In this document: one piece after another, positions 8,592 to 12,701 of the stretch | How the letters are laid out: each line of letters begins with the position of its first letter | Position numbering within the stretch: position 1 is the stretch's first letter | Assembly: GCA_016219235.1 (NCBI GenBank) | Contig: JACRBO010000498.1 | Location: forward strand, 1-12,701 | DNA from: Chloroflexota bacterium | GTDB taxonomy: Bacteria; Chloroflexota; Anaerolineae; Fen-1058 | Reading direction: 5' to 3' | Length of the DNA stretch: 12,701 nt | Program-made: the position numbers and the translations under genes | Notes under the pieces: model-generated | What the model was told of the DNA's origin: nothing | Seen by the model: only the letters and a program-made list of their open reading frames with translations | Database searches by the model: none

Positions 8592-8620
8592 TTGACAAGC
8601 GCTGGCAACCGATCTATGCT
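8592..8620 (+). promoter_or_regulatory. Near-consensus housekeeping promoter before the truncated binding-protein gene
   Basis: A perfect TTGACA (8592-8597), a 17-base spacer and TATGCT (8615-8620) form the best sigma70-type promoter in the window. Transcription would begin near 8627, leaving a leader of roughly 97 bases to the ATG at 8724. A second -10-like TACACT lies at 8629-8634. Confidence 0.65.
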
Positions 8621-8723
8621 GTGAACGCTACACTGAAGGCCATACCCAGGGAGAAGACGCGCCGATGAGATCGACGCCCGGCGATTGAGCGGGGCAGGCA
8701 AGTGCTCAATACGGAGGCAGTCC

Positions 8724-8951
8724 ATGTCGCGTCGCACCCCAGCGTTGTTGGTCGTGGTTGGTCTGGCGGTTGGGTTATTAGGTCTCGTGCTTAGCGTGGC
8801 GGGTTCCGTTGGCGCGACCCCGCTGCCCCAAAGTTCCCCGGAATCGATGGAGTCCATTGCCGCGCCGACGTTAGCCTCCACCTCGTCGCTCACTGTCGCC
8901 ATCGCCGCCGAGCCTGATAGTCTTGATCCTGCCCTCACCTGTCAACGATAA
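8724..8951 (+). pseudogene. Truncated N-terminus of a family 5 extracellular solute-binding protein
   Basis: A 75-residue frame starting at ATG 8724, chosen because CGGAGG lies seven bases upstream; an in-frame ATG at 8685 adds 13 residues with no good ribosome site. It encodes a basic start (MSRRTP), a hydrophobic signal segment (LLVVVGLAVGLLGLVLSVAG), a Ser/Pro/Ala-rich linker and then LTVAIAAEPDSLDPALT, which matches how mature oligopeptide/dipeptide-binding lipoproteins and related binding proteins begin. The frame then reads CQR and stops, whereas intact members have about 500-600 residues. The next 200 bases show no continuation in any frame that I can recognise, so a 3' deletion or an assembly join is more likely than a simple frameshift. 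No lipobox is evident. A real short secreted peptide is the alternative. Confidence 0.6.
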
Positions 8952-9099
8952 TCCCGCTCAATCCGGAAGAGCCTCAATTCCTCGCTCGTTGCCCGGCACA
9001 TTCCTGCCCCATCGCAGGCTCGACCTTGTCCTACATCAGCCACCGGAAAAGCTCAATGTGACTTGTTAAAAGAGGTGTCAGAGCGGCGGTCAGGCATGC
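8952..9099. other. Non-coding stretch between the truncated gene and the sigma factor
   Basis: No convincing frame, RNA gene or mobile-element end is visible. The only structure noticed is a pair of similar blocks 80 bases apart, both starting CCGGAA (8963-8978 and 9043-9057). Together with 8515-8723 and the truncated gene, about 660 bases here lack an intact gene. Confidence 0.5.
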
Positions 9100-9105
9100 T
9101 ACAAT
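9076..9105 (+). promoter_or_regulatory. Candidate promoter of the sigma factor operon
   Basis: TACAAT at 9100-9105 is a good -10 box; TGTCAG at 9076-9081, 18 bases upstream, is a weak -35 box. Transcription would start around 9112, which is downstream of the GTG at 9109 and favours translation from the GTG at 9175. Confidence 0.4.
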
Positions 9106-9174
9106 GGCGTGAACCTTTCGCCGCCCACCTCGTATCAGGGACCAGAGGTTGGCAAACAATCGTGGGAGCCGCCG

Positions 9175-9705
9175 GTGCAGACCGATGAGCAACTCGCCCG
9201 CCGACTGCAACAGGGCGACGCCAACGCCCTGGGCCAACTGGTCGAGCGGCATCATAGCCCGTTGCTGGGTTTTCTCTATCGGCTGACCGGCGGTGATCGC
9301 GCGCTGGCGGAAGACCTGGCCCAAGACACCTTCTTGCGCGTCTTGCGCACTTGTCACCAGTATCGCGCCCCGCGCCCGTTCAAGCCGTGGCTGTATGCCA
9401 TCGCGCTCAACGTCGCACGCGATTACTTCAAGCGCGCCGATACACGCCACACCGACAGTGCCACCGACGATGTGCTTGACGACATCGCCGCGCCGGTTGA
9501 AGACGACCTCATGCACGAGGCTGATGCGCGGCAAGTCGCCGCCGCCGTCACGGCGCTGCCCGAACATCAACGCGTCGCCATCCTCTTGCGCTACTATCAA
9601 GATTTATCGCTGGCCGAAATCGCGGAAGCGCTCAATATCCCGATCGGCACGGTGAAGTCTCGCCTGAGCCTGGGCTTGCAACGCTTGCGTTCGTTGTTGG
9701 AGTGA
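9175..9705 (+). CDS. ECF-family RNA polymerase sigma factor
   Basis: A group 4 sigma factor of 176 residues from GTG 9175. This start has GGAG six bases upstream and gives the usual opening for the family (QTDEQLARRLQQGDANALGQLVERHH). A GTG at 9109 would add 22 residues but has no ribosome site and overlaps a likely -10 box. Region 2 spans LGQLVERHH through AEDLAQDTFLRVLR to KPWLYAIALNVARDYFKR, covering core binding and -10 recognition. After an acidic linker (DDVLDDIAAPVEDD), region 4 covers VTALPEHQRVAILLRYYQDL and the helix-turn-helix SLAEIAEALNIPIGTVKSRL, which reads the -35 box. No C-terminal extension is present. It ends six bases before a membrane protein gene and is probably cotranscribed with it, so that protein is the natural candidate to control sigma activity. 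The signal and regulon are unknown. Confidence 0.93.
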   Translation: MQTDEQLARRLQQGDANALGQLVERHHSPLLGFLYRLTGGDRALAEDLAQDTFLRVLRTCHQYRAPRPFKPWLYAIALNVARDYFKRADTRHTDSATDDVLDDIAAPVEDDLMHEADARQVAAAVTALPEHQRVAILLRYYQDLSLAEIAEALNIPIGTVKSRLSLGLQRLRSLLE

Positions 9706-9711
9706 TCGATC

Positions 9712-10554
9712 ATGAACGAAGTTGATCCACTACACGCCAAATTGATCGAAGACACCGGCTCGTCCGAAGAGGCCGATCGGTTGTTGGCGGTTCTACGCCG
9801 CCTGCCCGATTGGTCCGCGCCCGCCCCAACGGCCCGCTCGACGGCGCAATTAATCGCGACGCTGCAAGCCGCGCAAACTCAATCGTCCATCATGCGCCAT
9901 TCAAAACTGTTACGATTGGGATTATTGATCCGATCGCAAGCGCGCGTGATTCAGCCTGAAATCTGGCTGGCGACGGCGCTGGTGATGACGCTCGGTGTCT
10001 TCGTGACGCTGGCGACGGCGCAGCCGCAAGTCACGATCGAATCACTGCCGTTTGTGTACATCGCGCCCATCGTCGCCGCCATTGGCTTGGCCTTTCTCTA
10101 CGGCCCCGGCCTCGATCCCGCGTCCGAGATCGAAGTCGCCACGCCCACTTCGCCGCGATTGGTCTTCCTGACGCGGCTGATGCTGGTCTTTGGCTTCAAT
10201 CTTGGCCTCGGTCTGATCGCTTCATTGCTGCTAGCCGTCGGCCACACAGACTTCTCCGTGTGGCCGCTGATCGAAAGTTGGCTCGCGCCAATGGCGTGTC
10301 TCTCGGCGTTGACGGTGATGTGCAGCGTGCTGTTTATCGATCCGCTCATCAGCACGGCGGCGGGTTTGCTGGCGTGGGGCATCTTCGTGAGTCAACAATT
10401 CATCGACCGCACAGCGGTGCCGCTACTGACTTATCTGCCTGATCTGGCCTCCGCTGAAGCGCGACCGTTTCTATTTGGACTCGCCCTGACGTTAAGCGCC
10501 TTCGCTGTGTGGCTGGCTGGCCGGGAAGAACGCTGGCTGCGGCGACAAGTATAA
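9712..10554 (+). CDS. Six-helix membrane protein, candidate anti-sigma factor and/or ABC permease
   Basis: A 280-residue protein. The N-terminal 80 residues are soluble and helical (EEADRLLAVLRRLPDW, TARSTAQLIATLQAAQ) and lack the His-Cys-Cys pattern of zinc-binding anti-sigma domains. Six hydrophobic segments follow at about 84-104, 114-134, 155-178, 190-210, 214-232 and 253-272, with a basic C-terminus (REERWLRRQV). The ATG is preceded by GGAG nine bases upstream, inside the end of the sigma gene. Sitting between an ECF sigma factor and an ABC ATPase, it could hold the sigma factor through its cytoplasmic N-terminus, serve as the membrane partner of the ATPase, or do both. The six-segment count fits ABC-2 permeases, but I do not recognise a defining permease motif. 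Function is inferred from position and topology only. Confidence 0.85.
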   Translation: MNEVDPLHAKLIEDTGSSEEADRLLAVLRRLPDWSAPAPTARSTAQLIATLQAAQTQSSIMRHSKLLRLGLLIRSQARVIQPEIWLATALVMTLGVFVTLATAQPQVTIESLPFVYIAPIVAAIGLAFLYGPGLDPASEIEVATPTSPRLVFLTRLMLVFGFNLGLGLIASLLLAVGHTDFSVWPLIESWLAPMACLSALTVMCSVLFIDPLISTAAGLLAWGIFVSQQFIDRTAVPLLTYLPDLASAEARPFLFGLALTLSAFAVWLAGREERWLRRQV

Positions 10555-10564
10555 AGGACTTCTC

Positions 10565-11464
10565 ATGATCGAAATCTCGCAACTCACCAAAACCTACGGC
10601 GGCAAAATCGCCGCGCTGCGCGGCCTCGATCTCACCATCGACGGCGGCATGTTCGGTCTCATCGGCCCCAACGGCGCAGGCAAGACGACGTTGATGCGCA
10701 TCCTGGCCGGACTGGTGCGCCCAACCAGCGGCAGCGTGCGCGTACTCGGTCACGATGTCAACACCGCCACCGGCAAGTTCGCGATCAAATCGGTGCTGGG
10801 TTATTTGCCGCAAGAACTGGGCCTGTATCCCAATCTCACCGGGCGCGAGTTTGTGGACTATGTGGCAATTCTCAAAGGTGTGACCGATCGCGCCACGCGC
10901 CGCAAGCAGGTGGATGACGTGCTGGCGCAAGTGCGCCTAACCGACGTAGCCGACCGGCAAATGAAGACCTATTCGGGCGGCATGAAGCGCCGCGTCGGCA
11001 TCGCGCAGGCCATGCTGGGCCAGCCGCAATTGCTCATCGTCGACGAGCCAACCGCCGGGCTTGATCCCGAAGAGCGCGTGCGGCTGCGCAATCTGTTGGC
11101 CGAACTCGCTGCGCGCTGCACCGTGATTCTCTCTACCCATATCGTCGAAGACATCAGCCAAAGTTGCAATCAACTGGCCGTCATCTGTCAGGGGCAAGTG
11201 CTGTTTCGCGGCAGCCCGCGCGAATTGATCGCGCAGGCGCGCGATCACGTGTGGTTGATCGCGACGGCAGGCGAGCGGCCCAACTCTGGCGTGACCATCG
11301 TCTCGACGCTGCAATTGCAGGACGCGATTCAGTATCGTGTGTTAGGCTCGCCTGGTACATCGGGCGCGCCGACCGGCTACGCGGCCCAACCGATCGAGCC
11401 GAGTCTCGAAGACGGCTATATGTGGCTGATGCGGCGCACCACCGATGCGCGCACCAACGGATAA
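10565..11464 (+). CDS. ABC transporter ATP-binding protein (drug/ABC-2 export type)
   Basis: A 299-residue ATPase with all catalytic motifs intact: Walker A GPNGAGKT at 34-41, Q-loop Gln83 (LPQELGLYPNLT), signature YSGGMKRR with Ser137 as its first conserved residue, Walker B LLIVDEP with D160 and E161, D-loop AGLDPEE and switch His192 (LSTH). The last 70 residues are a less conserved accessory part. The YLPQELGLYPNLTGREF pattern is typical of exporters of the CcmA/DrrA/YxlF kind. AAAGGA lies six bases before the ATG and the gap to the preceding gene is 10 bases, so they are almost certainly one operon. It would energise transport across the cytoplasmic membrane, but no separate permease gene follows; the membrane protein upstream is the only visible partner. 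The substrate is unknown. Confidence 0.95.
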   Translation: MIEISQLTKTYGGKIAALRGLDLTIDGGMFGLIGPNGAGKTTLMRILAGLVRPTSGSVRVLGHDVNTATGKFAIKSVLGYLPQELGLYPNLTGREFVDYVAILKGVTDRATRRKQVDDVLAQVRLTDVADRQMKTYSGGMKRRVGIAQAMLGQPQLLIVDEPTAGLDPEERVRLRNLLAELAARCTVILSTHIVEDISQSCNQLAVICQGQVLFRGSPRELIAQARDHVWLIATAGERPNSGVTIVSTLQLQDAIQYRVLGSPGTSGAPTGYAAQPIEPSLEDGYMWLMRRTTDARTNG

Positions 11465-11470
11465 GGGTCG

Positions 11471-12562
11471 ATGTTGAAAACCGTACTCGCCATCGTGTTG
11501 ATCACGATCGGGTTGTCACCGGTCCGATCGGTTGCGGCACAGGCTAACGTCCCGCGCTTTGAACCGACGCCGTGTCCCTTCGTCATGCCGCGTGATGAAC
11601 ACATCGACTGCGGCTATTTGATCGTGCCCGAAGATCGATCGCAGCCGTCCGGGCGCACGATCAAGATCGGCGTCGCCATCGTCAAGAGCCACAGCCCCAA
11701 ACCGCAGCCCGATCCGTTGATCGTGCTCAATGGCGGCCCCGGCGGGCGCATGATCGAATTCTTGCCGGACGCACTGCCGATGTTTGAGATGCTGCTCGCC
11801 ACGCGCGACGTGGTCTTCTACGATCAGCGCGGCGCGGGCTGGTCACAGCCGGCGCTGAATTGCCCCGAAATTGAGCCGCTGGATCGGCAGGCCGCGGCGG
11901 GGATCGAGGTATCGATCGAGCAGCGGGTGGCTGCCTTCGCAGCGTGCGGCGACCGGCTGCAGGGTGAAGGCAGCCATCTATCGGCTTACAATACCGCTGA
12001 AAATGCCGCCGATTTCAACGATCTGCGTGTAACGTTGGACTATCGGCAGGTCAACCTCTTTGGCGTATCGTACGGCACGATTCTGGGGCAAGCCATTCTG
12101 CGCGATTATCCAGCAGGCATTCGCACCGCCGTGCTCGATTCGATGTATCCGCTGAACAACCGCATCTTCAACGATTCGCCCGTGGGTTTGACGCGCTATT
12201 TTGAAACGGTCATTGCCAATTGCGCCGCCGATCCGATTTGCCGTGTGGCTTATCCCGATGTGCAGGCCGTGTTCTATCAACTATTCGATCGGCTTAAACA
12301 CACGCCGCTCACGTTGAGCGTTCAGCATCCCGTTAGCGGCGAGACGTATTCGATCGCGCTCGACGACGAGCGCTTCGTCAGCGGCCTCTTGCAGACCGAG
12401 CCGCGCCAGCTGCCCGCGCGCCTGTACGATCTGCGCGACGGCGAATACGAGGAGTGGCAGCGCGCGATCGAGCGCCAGATCGAGGCCGCGTATCGATCGC
12501 TCGGCACCCAGTCGTTCGTGCCGGTCGCGCCACCCAAGCCGCGCGTCGAGCTCGCATCGTGA
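11471..12562 (+). CDS. Secreted alpha/beta hydrolase (TAP/S33 peptidase-like), C-terminally truncated
   Basis: A 363-residue protein with a signal peptide (residues 1-25, cleavage after AQA). The oxyanion-loop motif NGGPGG is at 87-92, YDQRGAGWS at 117-125 and the nucleophile elbow GVSYGT at 198-203 with Ser200. This is the order seen in tripeptidyl aminopeptidase and proline iminopeptidase relatives (MEROPS S33), which release N-terminal residues from peptides. Family-like sequence reaches RLYDLRDGEYEEW near residue 330, then a short tail unlike the family ends the gene. Usual members have about 450-550 residues, and their catalytic Asp and His lie in the part absent here, so the protein is probably inactive. 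The start is six bases after the ATPase stop with AAGGG close by. The stop overlaps the next gene by four bases (GTGA). Family assignment is firm; activity is doubtful. Confidence 0.85.
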   Translation: MLKTVLAIVLITIGLSPVRSVAAQANVPRFEPTPCPFVMPRDEHIDCGYLIVPEDRSQPSGRTIKIGVAIVKSHSPKPQPDPLIVLNGGPGGRMIEFLPDALPMFEMLLATRDVVFYDQRGAGWSQPALNCPEIEPLDRQAAAGIEVSIEQRVAAFAACGDRLQGEGSHLSAYNTAENAADFNDLRVTLDYRQVNLFGVSYGTILGQAILRDYPAGIRTAVLDSMYPLNNRIFNDSPVGLTRYFETVIANCAADPICRVAYPDVQAVFYQLFDRLKHTPLTLSVQHPVSGETYSIALDDERFVSGLLQTEPRQLPARLYDLRDGEYEEWQRAIERQIEAAYRSLGTQSFVPVAPPKPRVELAS

Positions 12563-12701
12563 CCGCCGCGATCGATCCGAGCGCGATCGTGCACCCGACG
12601 GCGCGAGTCGAAGCCGGCGTGGCGATCGGCGCACGCACCACCGTCTGGGACCACGTGCATCTCCGCGGCCCCGGCACCACGATCGGGTGCGACTGCATCA
12701 T
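12559..12701 (+). CDS. Hexapeptide-repeat (left-handed beta-helix) acyltransferase, 5' end only
   Basis: The frame starts at GTG 12559, overlapping the hydrolase stop in a GTGA junction, and is open to the right edge (47 codons). The peptide MTAAIDPSAIVHPTARVEAG continues into VAIGARTTVWDHVHL and TTIGCDCI, showing the six-residue turns with aliphatic, small and Gly positions of a left-handed beta-helix. IHPTA followed by IG---VW-H is typical of the WbpD/WlbB group, which N-acetylate UDP-amino sugars for surface polysaccharide, but general serine or maltose O-acetyltransferases start in a similar way. Too little is present for a gene symbol. Coupling to the truncated hydrolase suggests a polysaccharide locus begins to the right. 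Confidence 0.8.
   Translation, partial: MTAAIDPSAIVHPTARVEAGVAIGARTTVWDHVHLRGPGTTIGCDCI

Noticed and set aside
8685..8723. Upstream ATG for the truncated binding-protein gene
   Set aside because: The ATG at 8724 has a CGGAGG ribosome site and immediately gives a normal signal peptide; the 13 extra residues do not.
10400..10930. A 176-codon minus-strand frame across the membrane protein and ATPase boundary
   Set aside because: It crosses the stop, ribosome site and start of two well-supported plus-strand genes and shows no domain of its own.

Overview
This window most likely comes from a member of the Chloroflexota. The grounds are a GC-rich sequence (about 60% by eye), an AfsR-like regulator with BTAD, NB-ARC and TPR parts, a very large secreted gingipain-like protein built from DNRLRE, Ig-like and Fn3 modules, and a small YLLRLWRE-type protein that I associate with this phylum. 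The assignment is inference; no rRNA, tRNA, integrase or transposase is visible. The hexamer CGATCG recurs far more often than chance on both sides of the window.

Layout. Positions 5001 down to 1 (minus strand) hold one uninterrupted reading frame of at least 1,667 codons that runs off the left edge: a secreted multidomain protein with a C25 (gingipain-type) cysteine peptidase domain. It has a strong AGGAGG ribosome binding site and an imperfect palindromic repeat just upstream. A small minus-strand gene (5345-5127) follows, whose C-terminal tail and stop codon are encoded by a degenerate 8-bp tandem array. Divergent from it, across an 82-bp gap, is a 1,028-residue STAND-type transcriptional regulator (5428-8514, plus).

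From 8515 to about 9174 there is no intact gene. A near-consensus promoter (TTGACA-17-TATGCT) stands before the truncated start of a family 5 extracellular solute-binding protein (8724-8951), which keeps only its signal peptide and the first residues of the mature domain.

The rest is a tight plus-strand gene run: an ECF sigma factor, a six-helix membrane protein, an ABC ATPase, a secreted alpha/beta hydrolase of the TAP/S33 type that lacks its C-terminal part, and the start of a left-handed beta-helix acyltransferase cut by the right edge. The first three resemble sigma/membrane regulator/ABC modules such as the sigY-yxlCDEFG operon of Bacillus subtilis. Here one membrane protein stands where an anti-sigma factor and a permease would be expected. 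The truncated hydrolase overlapping a sugar-modification gene by four bases looks like a rearrangement junction. I see nothing that proves a wholly new system. The best candidates for follow-up are the C25 architecture, the compact sigma/membrane/ATPase module and the octamer array that has become coding sequence.
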